Assembly (NCBI GenBank): GCA_011799875.1
Contig: CM022302.1
Coordinates: 203,156,086 to 203,220,085, forward strand
Direction: 5' to 3'
Source of the DNA: Thinopyrum elongatum
Taxonomy: Eukaryota; Streptophyta; Magnoliopsida; Poales; Poaceae
Length of the DNA: 64,000 nucleotides
The number at the start of each line of letters is the position of its first letter. Position 1 is the stretch's first letter. Below the pieces are notes generated by a model. The model searched no databases, was not told the DNA's origin, and saw only the letters and a program-made list of their open reading frames with translations. This document shows, piece by piece, positions 22,401-33,090 of the stretch. Made by a program: the position numbers and the translations under genes.

Positions 22401-25400
22401 ATGTCCGCTACTGAATCTCTAGATTTTCATCAACTTAACTCATTTGCAGCGTTCCTCGAAGAAAAATTGCACACTTCCTCAGAAACATCCATTGTTCAAA
22501 ATCCTCACGTGAAGAAAATGGCTGATGGGAAGAGACCTCAGAAGGGAGGAAAGAGGCCAGAGACAAATACTGCTTTTGAGATCCCTGAAGACATCTATGA
22601 TGAATATTGTACTCCTGATGAAGCACCTCATGGCAAGGAGAACAAAAATCAGCGCAAAGTGCACATTCAGAAGATTGAGAGGAGATGGGCAAGAGAATGG
22701 AGGGAGTATCGGTATGTGACTCCAAAGTACATGAAGAAATTCGCTGTTAACCCTCCATGCCCAAGACCTCCATTGGCTCCAGGCCAAGAAGCTGATCCCA
22801 CAAGCATCAGAAGAGGTGAGGAATTTCCTCAGGAGTGGGCTAAGCGTCAAGCCAAGCTGGCCAAAATGGCTAAAGAGGCAGTGAAGAAATTCAACGAAGA
22901 GTCTGCTGCTGCCGCTGCTGAGGCCTCTGCTAGCAAGCCTAAGAAGGCTATGACAAAGAAACTAGCTGTCAAGACAAGATCCTCAGCTACAATGCCCTCA
23001 CGACCAAGCTCTTTAAAGCCCTCACGGCCTGATGCTCAAGCAACTTCTTCAAAAGCAGCTCCAACTCCCTCAGTTGCAAAATCCTCAGCTGCTCCTACAA
23101 AGTCCTCAGCACCTGTGCATCTTGCCACATGCCAAAGGACTACTGGAATCTCAATTGCTTCTGGAGCCTCTGCAAGTTCCTCAGCTCCACCTCAGTCTTC
23201 AACAGCTCCGACCTTGCTGAAGAAAAAGGCCACTGCTGGACGAGGCACAAGGCCAAGTCCTCACAAGAAGCAGGTCGCCTTTCAGGTTCCGTCAAGTGAA
23301 GATGAAGCTGATGATGAAGAATTAGCTGAGATCATCAGAGATCAACAACAAAGGGCCGCTAGTGCCAAAGGCAGTGCTATGCCACTCATGCTGGATCCTA
23401 AAAGGATCCTTGATTTCATCGATCTATGGCACAAGGATCCAAACACTCCTTTGCCTGAATTGAACCTCACTCTTGGCCAGAGCCACACGTTGATGGCCTT
23501 CATAGCCGAAGAAAAATGTAAATTTGAGAAGCCCAGGCAAGTCAAGAAAGCTCAATACAAGAAGGAGCGCTTTCTGAAGAACAATGCTGTGAAGATGACT
23601 CCTGAAGAACTTCTGAATCTGCAAAAGGAGATCAAAGCTCTAAGCGATGAATTTGATGCATATCGTGCAGATTGGCTAGGTGCCAAACTCAGATTTGTCA
23701 GAATGGCCAAGGGATTCAACCCGGATGTTGCAGTTCCATCGCAACAACAAACTCCTCAGGCTGATGCATCTGCTCAGCCTACTGAAGAAAATGCCAGGGC
23801 AACCTCCAATGTTGCACCTGAAGAACAACTCAGGTCAGCTGAAGCATATGAAGCTGTGCCTGAAGAATCTGAGCAAGCTAGGGCAACTGCATCAGTTGTG
23901 CCTAATGATACTGCACCACTTTCATCTGCTCCTCCTGCAAAGTCATCATAGATGAAAGATATCCACCTTCCTTCTGCATCAGAAGCGAAGAAGACCAAAG
24001 CTGCAGAAAAGGCAGCTGTGAAGAAAAGGAAAGCCTCAGAAACTGCAGAGTCTTCAGCTCCCAAGAAAGTGAAGACTTTGCAAAGCTCGTACACCAACCC
24101 CATTGATGCTGTTCCTATCTCAAGCATGCCATCAAAGGAAGTTGTTCCCTTTGGTGGGGAATATGACATTCCTGATGACAGTGATGAAGCGCATCCTTCT
24201 GCTTCTACTTCAGAATAGTTGGATGAAGAAATTGAAGTGAATGATATCCCTTCAACCCCTCTGGTATCATCGCTCGTGCCTCAGTTCACAGCTGAAGAGG
24301 CAGGCGTTGAAGAAATTGATGAAGAAGATGAGGATGTGGACATTGGGTCTACTACACCAGTTCTCAATGATGATTATTGGGAAAGACATCATCCAAATTC
24401 ACCATTGACCACTCCTCTGCAACAAATTCCTCAGTCCCCTGTGCCGACTGAAGAAATTCATACGGGCTCTGATGGACATCAATCTTCACTTCATTCTATT
24501 CCAGAAGAAGTTCCAGCTACTGATGCTGAAGAAATGGCGTCCAAGACTGCAACTGATGAAATTGCTATGGAAATTCCTCAGTCTGTGGCTCCAGAGGTTG
24601 TGCGCCAAGCGGCTGTGAAGACTTTAACTGTTAATCTTCAGCCCAAGCCACAAAATCCTCACACCAAGAAGCAAAAATTCAACACTGATGATTTCTTTGC
24701 TGAGCATCATTTCTTCACGGATTACAATCCCTATGACTCTGCAAGACTGCATCGCAAGCGCTTCTGGACTGCTAGCCAGATGAACTTCTATTCCTCACTG
24801 TTGTTTGATAAGGACAATATCTTTGACCATGAGCAAATTCCTCATGTGGATATGGAATCGCTGCCGTGCTTCACCCCAGTTCTTAGTGTTCTTCATGACG
24901 CTGGGTTACTCAACTTCTGCACCGACATCTGCGATTGGAATGAAGAACTCATTCTTCAATTCTACGCCACACTGCATATCACTAGAAATGTTGAAGATGT
25001 GAATTCATGGGTGCTAGACTGGATGACTGAAAATACTCATTACAAAGCACCGGCCTCTGAATTGCTTCACGCCGTCCTAGTCAGTCCTCCCACTGAAGGT
25101 GCAAGGCTACTCTATGTTGAACCTGAACTATCCGATCATCTGATGCAAGTGCTGATGAAGCCTTTGAAGGCTGGCCAAGCTCCAAGGACCAAATTCCTCG
25201 TCAAGGAATTGCTCTATGTGCCAAGGACAGTTTATCGCATTTTGACCAAAACCCTCAGTCCAATCAAGGGCCACAACTCTGATGACGAAGAGGTTGTTGG
25301 CATTATGAAGAATCTGCTGTTCAATATCATTCATGGTATTCCTATCAACTACCACGATTTCTTCATGAGGACTTTGGCCAATGCTGCTCTGTCACCTTTT

Positions 25401-26088
25401 GAGTTGAAGCCTTACGCTCCCTGGATCATGAAGTTCATCAGATCAAGGTCTTCAATTCATTATAAGGCTGACTTTCAAAATCATCTCAGCTATTTGCCCC
25501 CTATTGAAGTCCTCAAATAGACTATTTCCTCAGCTGATGAGAAGGGCAAGTCTGCTATTATAGATGAAGGCACTCATCCATTGGATGGACAGTTTCGCAA
25601 AGCTGCATCCTATTCCACCAATGATGACTCTGCAACACAAGATTCTGCCTTCAAAGCAAAATCCTCAAGCAACAGCTCTGCGTGTGATGACTGATCGTGA
25701 ACTTCTCCTTAGTCTTCATCAGAAAGTTGATCGAAATCACAAGTGGGTCAAACATCAGTTTGGTGCAATTCTTCAGAACATGACAGTCACTCAAAACACT
25801 GTGAAGAAGAATCACTACTACTTGCATGAAGTCTTTGACCGCACTTGGGCTATTCTGTCGAATATTTATAGTGCTGAAGATCTCAAGGAGATGGGCTTCC
25901 AACAGGACTTTGACTGGTCTCAGCCCCCTTCGAAGAAATTCAAGAAGGTCAAAGTTGCTCAGCTTGTTGCCAGTTCATATTCTTCATCGCGCGAAATGGA
26001 TGAAGCTGAAGATTTGAACGACACTGCGGCAGGCCCTACTCCAACGGACGACCCCAATAATGCTGGCGCTCCTCCATCGACATCATGA
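22401..26088 (+). pseudogene. Copia-B third gene (ORF3), broken
   Basis: This is the counterpart of the about 1,235-codon gene in Copia-C. The N-terminal part is open (516 codons, MSATESLDFHQL). It is then interrupted by stops at 23,949, 24,216 and 25,518 and by a frameshift near 25,670. The last part stays recognisable to TGA 26,088. The N-terminal quarter is basic with a WAREWREYRY block, the middle is Ala/Ser/Pro-rich, and a globular C-terminal region (24,680-25,520) contains WNEELILQFYATLHI, which resembles the putative plant transposon protein domain (PF20167-like). There is no signal peptide or membrane segment. The function is unknown. Confidence 0.85.
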
Positions 26089-26613
26089 TGATATTCTTCA
26101 GGGGCGTTAGTCCTCATTTTTCATCCCTTTTGGTCATTCGATGACAAAGGGGGAGAAATTTGAGTTAGTCTTCAAGCGGGTCTCTATATATAGGCATTTT
26201 TTTTGCTAAGTTACAACTCTCGTTCTTCTGAAGTATTTGTTGGATCGAGTTGTAAACTTAAGTCCTATGGTGGTCTGATACTTTTGAACTGCTTTCTGCA
26301 TGCTTATTTCCTCAAGTACCTTAATGCACGCATGCTGAATTTCGTCAGACACCATATTTCATCATGCATTTCAAATTCTTCATATCATATGTTAAATGCA
26401 TGTATGAATTACAAGATATAGGGGGAGATCTCCATGATTTTAATCTACAATGTGCATTTGCAATCCAAAGCAAATTCCTCAAATATGCACATCTTCAGGG
26501 GGAGTTCTTCTATATCTTGCAATCAAATTCCTCAATATCAGTATTTACACTTCATATGTTTATCCCCGTTGAAAACTTAACCTATTTGTCATCAATCACC
26601 AAAAAGGGGAGAT
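26089..26613 (+). other. Copia-B 3' untranslated region with multiple polypurine tracts
   Basis: Polypurine tracts occur at 26,145-26,158 (AAAGGGGGAGAAA), 26,420-26,429 (TAGGGGGAGA), 26,497-26,505 (AGGGGGAG) and, directly before the 3' LTR, 26,600-26,613 (AAAAAGGGGAGAT). The last one is the priming site for plus-strand DNA. Several tracts in this region are a known Sirevirus trait. No coding frame is seen. Confidence 0.8.
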
Positions 26614-28096
26614 TGTAAGTGCATCTAGTGCCCCTTAGTGATTTTGGTGTATTGAAGACTTATAGGTTAAGGGACTAATGTGTTTGTGAGTGTACATAGG
26701 TTCTATAAGTCTATGAGGAGTTTGATATTTACGAAGAAAGTCGACCCCTAAAAATGAATGTCTTCAGTTGAAGACTTTGGTTTTCTTGAAGTCTTTGAAA
26801 ATGAGGAAATTGGTGTGACCTTGAAGACTTGATATTGATGCGAGGATTATGAAGCGTGAAGAATTTTGTTTTCATAGTTTTGTTTTCCCTTTCTTGAGTC
26901 ATAGGAAACACCGTGCTGTTAAAGGGGGTCGAGGTAAAACTAAGGAAAAGTTTCCAAGTGATGCTCAACTCAAATAATACACCTACCAATCCTTTCGAGT
27001 GAAGCCATTGGAAATCTCATACAGTTCAGTCAAGTTCTTCAGTGATAGAGACGAAGTTCTTCTGGTATCTGAGGAATTTGTTCTGACTGAGGAGTTAGGA
27101 ATTCGCCAGTGCGGATTGCCTACAAGTGAGGAATATGATAGCCCTGAGGAATTTGAGAGCTCAAATTTCCGACCGTTGCTGTGCTATGCGCCAGCTGTCC
27201 AAAATATCCTACCCACCTAACGGTCATATCATTGAACGGCATTTATGTCTTATCATGTCGGGCTGCTCCCCGGCTATAAATAGCTGCCCCCTACAACCAC
27301 TAGCTGGTTGGCTGCTCCGAGAGAAACTGACACTTGTCATTTAGAGCATCCCATCCTCCGAGGACTTTGAGCGAAAATCATCAAGTGAGGAAAAACCCAA
27401 ACCCAACACCTAAAACCCAAAGTGATTGAGCATCACTGAAGAAATTGTTCCTGTGTGGAACCGACGCTTGTTACCTTTGAGGACTGTGCATCCTCCAGAC
27501 GGTTAGGCGTCATGGTCTAGAGCATCCAAGAGGAAATTGTGGATCGCCGGGTGACCGAGTCTGTGAAGGTTTGGAAGTCACCTGTGAAGACTTACCACGA
27601 GTGATTGGGCGAGGTCTGTGTGACCTTAGCTCAAGTAGAATATGGTGAGGACTGTGTGTCCTCCGGTTTAAATACCTAGCCGCTCCAACCAGACGTACAA
27701 CTGTCACAGCAGTTGGAACTGGTCTACCAAATCATTGTCTTCACCGAGCTACTGGTTCTACTTCCTCAACCCTTTAATTTCCTCATTCATGTGTTGATTT
27801 ACTTGATCGTTACTGTGTGAAGACTTTGACTGAAGACTTTCTCAACTTCCTCAATCCTATTTCTTCAGTCACTTAGTCTTCAGCCTGCTTATCCTGTGTT
27901 TACACGCTACCTGTGCTCTGTTTTGTTTCATTTCATCATGATGACTATGCTATTGCTTTGTTATCCATGTACCTGAGTACTTATTCCGCTGCTTGTAGTT
28001 CGTTGCTTAGGAAATTCCTCAAGTAGTATTTCCTCAGCGATGAATTCATAAAAATCGCCTATTCACCCCCCCTCTAGTCGATATAACGCACTTTCA
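26614..28096 (+). repeat. Copia-B 3' LTR
   Basis: Starts TGTAAGTGCATC right after the polypurine tract and ends CACTTTCA, followed by the target duplication ATACT. Confidence 0.95.
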
Positions 28097-28101
28097 ATAC
28101 T
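28097..28101 (+). other. Target site duplication ATACT (right) of Copia-B
   Basis: Matches 13,783-13,787. The Copia-A gag frame continues at 28,102. Confidence 0.95.
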
Positions 28102-28880
28102 CAAGATGAAGGTGTTGCCGGTCTTGCACTAGTGTCATCCAACTCCCATGACATATTTGATTCATCAAATGAAGGAATTGGAAGATGCTTCATGGCTAAA
28201 GGCCCCAAGGTATCACACCCCGAGTATCTTGATTTCGATAGTGATGAAGGTGATTTGCTAGGTGATGATGATTTACTTGTTGATAAAGCTAGTGATGAAA
28301 ATGAACTTGCTAGTAATCATGCTAATCAAGATGAAACGAATGACAATGATAAGAAGGAGATTGAGCGTCTAACTAAAGAACTAAACACTCTTAAGTTAGC
28401 TCATGAAACAACTCAAGAGGATCATAGAGAGCTCCTAAGAACTCATGAGAAGCTACAATTCGAGAAGCTAAATTTAGAGCAAGAGCATGAGTTCCTAAAA
28501 GCTATCAATGATGTTCTTCGAAAGAAGAGTTCTTCTTACATTGCCAAATGTCTCCTCTTGTCTACTTATATGCCACAAGTAAAATCTAGTAACAAGAGCA
28601 AGAAAGATTCTTCTTCTAGTAGTAACTATAATCATGCTAAATCCAATATTGTTGCTTCTAGTAGTTCTCTTGATTCCACTAATGATTCTCTTAGCCAAGT
28701 TACACTTGAGCAAGAAAATAGCTTATTGAAGGGAATTATAGAGAAAGGTGTTTACAAGAGTCTTGCAGGGAGTAAGCAGTTTGAGGAAATTGTACGCAAG
28801 AAAGGAAGACACCGGAAGAATCAAGGTGTTCATTTTGAATGAAAGTTCAATGCCAATGGAGTTGAATGGGAAGAAGATCA
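28102..28880 (+). pseudogene. Copia-A gag, part 2 (middle)
   Basis: Continues the frame of 12,690-13,787 with QDEGVAGLALVSSN. It then shows the FMAKGPKV block that corresponds to FMAKGSKV in Copia-B gag, and a long coiled-coil stretch (KKEIERLTKELNTLKLAHE). A TGA at 28,840-28,842 falls where Copia-B has FERKLNADG. The homology continues past the stop (KFNANGVEWEEDQY) up to the Gypsy-B insertion at 28,886. Confidence 0.85.
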
Positions 28881-28885
28881 ATACC
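28881..28885 (+). other. Target site duplication ATACC (left) of Gypsy-B
   Basis: ATACC before the Gypsy-B LTR is repeated at 62,340-62,344. Removing the insert restores the codons for the gag motif DQYPKTN. Confidence 0.85.
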
Positions 28886-28992
28886 TAATACGTCTCCAAC
28901 GTATCTATAATTCTTGATTGTTTCATGCTGTTATATTATCAATCTTGGATGTTTTATATTCATTTACTAGCAACTTTATATCTTTTTTGGGA
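28886..28992 (+). repeat. Gypsy-B 5' LTR, first 107 bp
   Basis: TAATACGTCTCCAACGTATC aligns with the start of the 3' LTR at 60,820. The LTR is interrupted after TTTTTTGGGA by the CACTA and resumes at 55,856 with CTAACC. The 3' LTR at 60,910-60,940 shows the unbroken sequence TTTTTTGGGACTAACC. Confidence 0.92.
28990..28992 (+). other. Target site duplication GGA (left) of the CACTA element
   Basis: GGA precedes CACTCG and is repeated at 55,853-55,855 after the terminal TAGTG. A 3-bp duplication is the rule for CACTA transposons. Confidence 0.9.
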
Positions 28993-29035
28993 CACTCGTA
29001 CAGCGAGGTGCTATACAAATGGTTTTTAACCCCTT
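28993..29035 (+). repeat. CACTA left terminal inverted repeat
   Basis: CACTCGTACAGCGAGGTGCT, imperfectly complementary to the right end. The fifth base is C rather than the usual A. Confidence 0.8.
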
Positions 29036-29246
29036 TCCGCGACGACATTTGGAATCGTCGCCAAGTGAGTGTGGGCGATAGGGGGGTCCTTCCCACACGA
29101 CCCAGAAACCGTCGGGGATAGGCCCTCCGGCCACACACGCTCGGCAAAATGAGGTCGTGTGCGACGGGCGAGCGATCAAATAAGATTATACGTACAGTTG
29201 TATTAAGAAAATACAATTATACATGCCAAATTGTTTCCAGTCGTAA

Positions 29247-29445
29247 GTACATCCCACACAGTCGGTCTCGGTTAAACGTTTCCTTTCGTATGTACATTCC
29301 ACACAGTCAATCCAAGGAATACGTTTCTGTTAGTATGTACATCCCACACAGTCAATCCAAGAAGTACGTTTCTGTTCGTATATACATCCCACACGGTCAC
29401 TCCAAGGAAAACGTTTCCGTTCGCATGTACATCACACACAATTTT
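29247..29445 (+). repeat. CACTA left subterminal repeat, 45-bp units
   Basis: Five units with the core GTACATCCCACACAGTC begin at 29,247, 29,292, 29,337, 29,382 and 29,427, spaced exactly 45 bases apart. Because 45 is a multiple of three they create an apparent repeated peptide on both strands, which I do not regard as coding. Such repeats are known as transposase binding sites in CACTA elements; that role is inferred here. Confidence 0.9.
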
Positions 29446-29967
29446 CCCCATTAAATCATTTGTGATAGCGTTGCCATTGCAGACGATATTAACAATTTTA
29501 CCGTTTGCGTTATTGAATGCATCACACATGGTGCGTAGAAGAAACTGTGTGGCATAGGCTGTCCATCACACATACTTTTTATGTGGTAAATGTTTGCACA
29601 AGGTGGCCTAACGCAAACAGTTTTCAAGAGGAAGTCGTGTGTGATTGTTCATTGATCCAACACGTTTTATTCCTAGAAACTGTGTGCGTTATCTGAGGTC
29701 ATCGCCCATGGTGTTTTCTCAATAACCGTTTGCAATAGAAAACCCTAATTAGCAGACTAATTGTCCTATTATTAATAATCCATTTATTAATTGACATTTC
29801 ATATTAAGCACACAATATATTTCATTTTCGTATTAAGGAAGCAGGATTTCATAATTGAAATACATCAGAGTACAACATCATATAGATTCAGCACTCAGCT
29901 ACCCCATTACACAACTGCACCAGCACCAAGTTTCACATGCAACATCTATAACCTTTCAAAATTAGCA
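29446..29967. other. CACTA interior without gene
   Basis: A/T-rich sequence with further single copies of the CACACA/CGTTT motif on its left side. I see no gene or element boundary in it. Confidence 0.5.
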
Positions 29968-30632
29968 TCATAGACGATACATAGACAAATGAATCTCATC
30001 TGGAAAACTGCTGAAGTGGAAGGCGAATACTGAGCCTTCATTGATGTCGAAGGTCTTGCAACTTTAGGCCAGTGCCTGTGGATGATTGACTGTCCATCCT
30101 TCGTCCTCTTTAGGAAGACTTCAATATTGAACCGTGGGTGTTGTATGAATACCTTCCTCGCCTCCTGACCATATAGGTGGTTTGAGAGGTAATCATCAGT
30201 GAACTGCTTTGGAAAGGCTTGAAAACAAGGATATGCATAAATATCTTCTCTAGATTTGAAATGGCGTAAAGGAATTAAAAAGACAAGGTATAACAGTTAG
30301 TACCATTCTATAGTGAACTGATGTCTTCTTCATTGTGCAGACAAAGATCTTGTTGTTTTTTGTCGCTAATTTCTTTATCCTAACAATCTTACTGAGTTTC
30401 TTGACTTGACTGATATTCATGGACAACTCATTTCCACATATGCAAAAAGGGTCGAACAGTGGGTCAAAACCTCTGACAGCAGGACCTACATGTGCAAGAC
30501 CAAATTGTTAAAAACTTAATATTTAAAAATAAGAAGTGAAAAGGTGTGTTATTAACTGCAACAGGCCTAATATTTAAAAAAAGCAAACATAGTCATTCAA
30601 ACTTGTATTGTGCAGGTCTAAGTACACTAGTT

Positions 30633-31105
30633 ATTGGCCCTGTTTGGGTCCATGGGTTAGAGTTAGTTTGAGCTAGTTTGGGCTCAAATAGCCCTAAAGT
30701 ATCCAAACATGAGGGCTAGTTTGAGCTAGTTGCGTCTAACCCACCCAAACACAACTATCCCACCCAAGAGGTGCTGATTGGGGCTAGTTCTCCTAGTGCA
30801 TTTATTGTCAATCTAACACTGTCATCCAAACACCTCTTTGGCTAGAGTTACTTCAGGGTTAGTCATTGTTCAGTATCATTGTTATTTAGGAAACGTAGGA
30901 TAGCGTAGGATTTATTCTACCTTGACTTGTACTCCAATATGACCATGTACTCCTATATATATGCCCACGAGGCTCAAGCAATACAATCAACTATTCCACC
31001 AATCTCTCTCTCTGTCTCTCTCTCTCTCTCTCTCCCTTTTAACTGTCATGAGCTAGAAACTAACTCTAACCTCTAGCTAAGTTAGAGTATCCAAATAGTG
31101 CCATT
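30633..31105. mobile_element. MITE-like element with internal solo-LTR-like insert
   Basis: The outer ends, GGCCCTGTTTGGGTCCATGG on the left and, on the right in reverse complement, GGCACTATTTGGATACTCTA, are imperfectly inverted. GTTAGAGTTAGTTT-like sequence lies inside both ends. The class (hAT or Harbinger) is not settled, since I find no clean target duplication. The edges are approximate. Confidence 0.45.
30867..31040 (+). repeat. Short solo-LTR-like sequence (TRIM/SMART type)
   Basis: TGTTCAGTATCATTG through a TATATATATGCCC box to AATACAATCAACTATTCCACCA has the layout of a very short LTR (promoter, then a CAATCA-type end). A (CT)n tract follows at 31,008-31,036. No second LTR is seen. 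Tentative. Confidence 0.35.
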
Positions 31106-31135
31106 GTTAAATCAAATGGAAAGGCGTGTTAAATA

Positions 31136-31393
31136 CTCCCTCCGGTCCTTTTTACTCTGCATATAAGAATTGTTTGAAGTCAAACTTCATAAAGTTTGAC
31201 CTTATTTATATGAAAAAAATATCAACATCTACCATGCTAAAGTTATACAATATGAAAATTTAAGTCATGACACATGTACTGATATTGATTTCATATTATG
31301 AATGTTGGTATTTTTTTCTATAAAGTTGGTCAAACTTTACGAGGCTTGACTTTAGACAAATCTTATATGCGAACTAAAAAGATTCAGAGGGAG
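31136..31393. mobile_element. Stowaway MITE
   Basis: Starts CTCCCTCCGGTCCTTTTTAC and ends GATTCAGAGGGAG, with TA on each side (31,134-31,135 and 31,394-31,395). It is 258 bp and A/T-rich inside. CTCCCTCCG...CGGAGGGAG-type ends with a TA target are diagnostic of Stowaway (Tc1/Mariner). It lies in an intron or spacer of the B3-type gene piece. Confidence 0.9.
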
Positions 31394-32199
31394 TACAATA
31401 TGCTTAACAGCAACCAAATATAGTCATTCATAGAGCTATTGTTAAAATTGGTATTGATGAAATTGAACTGCACAGTTAATACTAGCACATATAGAACATC
31501 ACACTGTTAATAGCTGAAATAAACAAGGCATACTACGAACAACCAAAGATGGCAATTGAAACTGGACATATGCTAACTACAAACAACCGAACAACCAAAA
31601 ACCGTAGAAATAAACAAGGCGTAATGCAAACAACCAAATATAGCAATAAATACTGGACAGGTTCTCACTACAAAAGCGGTTCGAGAAAACAAATCATGGG
31701 TTTCCTCACTTGTCACAGATTGGCTTCTCCTCGTGGTCGCCATTGATGAGGTCTGACTTGCCAGCTGAGGATCCCAAGCCAGCATCGCAGAACGTGTCCT
31801 TCAGAAATGACAAAAGGGGCTCCATGGCGATGAAGGATGGCAAATTGTTCATAATGAGCTGCAGGAGATCAGTGGCAGGGCCATCGATTAGATCGACGGC
31901 TGTCGAACCCGAAGGGTTGGGAGTGGGCAACTTAAACTGTGACATAGCCCGCGTCAAGCCGTCGGTGTCGACGACCTCGATGTCGTAGCCGGCGACTGGG
32001 ACATGCCAGAATACTTTAGCCCGCTGATTGAAAGGCTCCATCCAGGTCCAGTCATCGTCATCAGCTTACTCAGCGGCCACCTCACCGATGTCGGGCGAAG
32101 AGGCCGCGGTAAAGCTCTTTTGGGCCATTCACTCCTCGAGCTCCCCGGGAAGCGTAGCCGGGTTTAGGCTGCGACGCTATGTAGTGGGGGAGGGGGGTG

Positions 32200-33090
32200 G
32201 GGATGGGGATCTGTGGGAAAGGGGGTGTTTCGCAGGCGTCATCTAAGAAACTCAGGGCGACGAGGGTATGTATATCGGTGGTTAAACTGCACGGGCAGAC
32301 CGGTGGAGGTTGACGATGGAGGCGGCGCGGCGGCGACCTAGCTAGGTTTCGAGCGAGGGAGGGGTGGTGTATATGTGTGTGAGCGGGGGATTTGGGGTGA
32401 GCGAAGGATTTGGGGTGTGTGTGGAGGGGGTCCAAGGTGGTGTTTGAGGAAATGCCGCGGGTACTGAAAACTTCACTAGGCGGGAGTAAAATGGCGGGGC
32501 TACCAAAAATTTGGATCAAGGGATCGAAGCAGAGCGGGGCAGGAGTAACGAACATCACACATGGTGAAAACATAATAATCGTGTGCTATCAAACAGAAAA
32601 CCACTCCAGCCGAGCAGATATTTTTGAGATTGCGAGGGATGCAGGCGGGAGTAAAATGCCGGGGCTCCAGTTCAAAAAAAAAACCAGGGCTACTAAAAAT
32701 TTGGATCAACTAATTGAAGCAGAGCGGGAGTAACAGACATCGCACACGGTCCACACATACGAATCGTGTGCTATCAAACCGAAAAACCCTCTACGCGGGT
32801 AGATATTTTTGAGATGGACGAGGCAGTAGATATTTTAGAGAGCGGGAGGCAAGCCTCGTGGAGCCCAATATACTGTGCTGATGTGAGTGACTGCAGGGGC
32901 ACGGGCATGGCACACGGGTAGTCTGACCGAACAGTGTCTATTGCGTACCCAATTGCAGATGGTTTCTGCATCCAACTCGTGTGCTGTTTATAAATTTGGC
33001 AAAAAGAATAACGCGGGAAAGGGTCAGAACACGAACACACTTGCATGTGGACCAAATATATGTATGAAAAGGGTGGTTTGATGTTCGAAT
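32200..33090. repeat. CACTA interior with a 191-bp tandem duplication
   Basis: GGGCTACCAAAAATTTGGAT at 32,495 recurs as GGGCTACTAAAAATTTGGAT at 32,686. Both copies are followed by GAAGCAGAGCGG and later by a TCGTGTGCTATCAAACmGAAAA motif and AGATATTTTTGAGAT. It may be leader or promoter sequence of the captured B3-type gene. No credible coding frame is seen. Confidence 0.7.

Larger units (their letters stand above)
13788..28096 (+). mobile_element. Copia-B: complete Sirevirus-like (Maximus-type) LTR retrotransposon
   Basis: A 14,309-bp element with two LTRs (1465 and 1483 bp), an initiator-Met primer site, gag, pol, a third gene with its own promoter, several polypurine tracts and a 5-bp target duplication. 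The order protease, integrase, reverse transcriptase, RNase H makes it Copia. The large gag with a zinc knuckle, the extra gene after pol and the multiple polypurine tracts point to the Sirevirus branch; the size fits the Triticeae Maximus group, though the family name is from memory. It is inserted in frame position between two codons' worth of Copia-A gag. By eye the LTRs differ at about 31 positions (about 2%) plus an 18-bp deletion in the 5' LTR. Confidence 0.92.
29968..32128 (-). pseudogene. Captured B3-domain gene, broken
   Basis: On the minus strand a first exon starts at ATG 32,128 (MAQKSFTAASS) with an in-frame TAA at 32,066-32,068. It runs on through WMEPFNQRAKVFWHVPV to about 31,700. 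A further conserved piece lies at about 30,490-30,302 (FDPFCICGNELSMN ... KKTSVHYRM). The last exon (about 30,250-29,968) contains FPKQFTDDYLSNHLYGQEAR and HRHWPKV. After a 1-base frameshift near 30,055 it continues with FDINEGSVFAFHFSSFPDE and ends YRL-stop. This last part has the layout of a plant B3 DNA-binding domain. The link between the first exon and the B3 part is inferred from order and strand. The introns hold a MITE-like insertion and a Stowaway. Confidence 0.65.

Noticed and set aside
28886..28887. Gypsy-B target duplication of nine bases (ATCAATACC)
   Set aside because: The 3' LTR end AATCA has a counterpart in the 5' LTR end (AATCT), so ATCA belongs to the LTR and the duplication is the usual 5 bp, ATACC.
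29247..29445. CRISPR-like array
   Set aside because: Regular 45-bp spacing, but the full unit is repeated with no unique spacers, and the context is a plant CACTA end.
29149..29529. Open frames on both strands with a repeated 15-residue peptide (YIPHSQSK-like)
   Set aside because: They are produced by the 45-bp subterminal repeat, whose unit is a multiple of three. They have no start context and no homology that I recognise.
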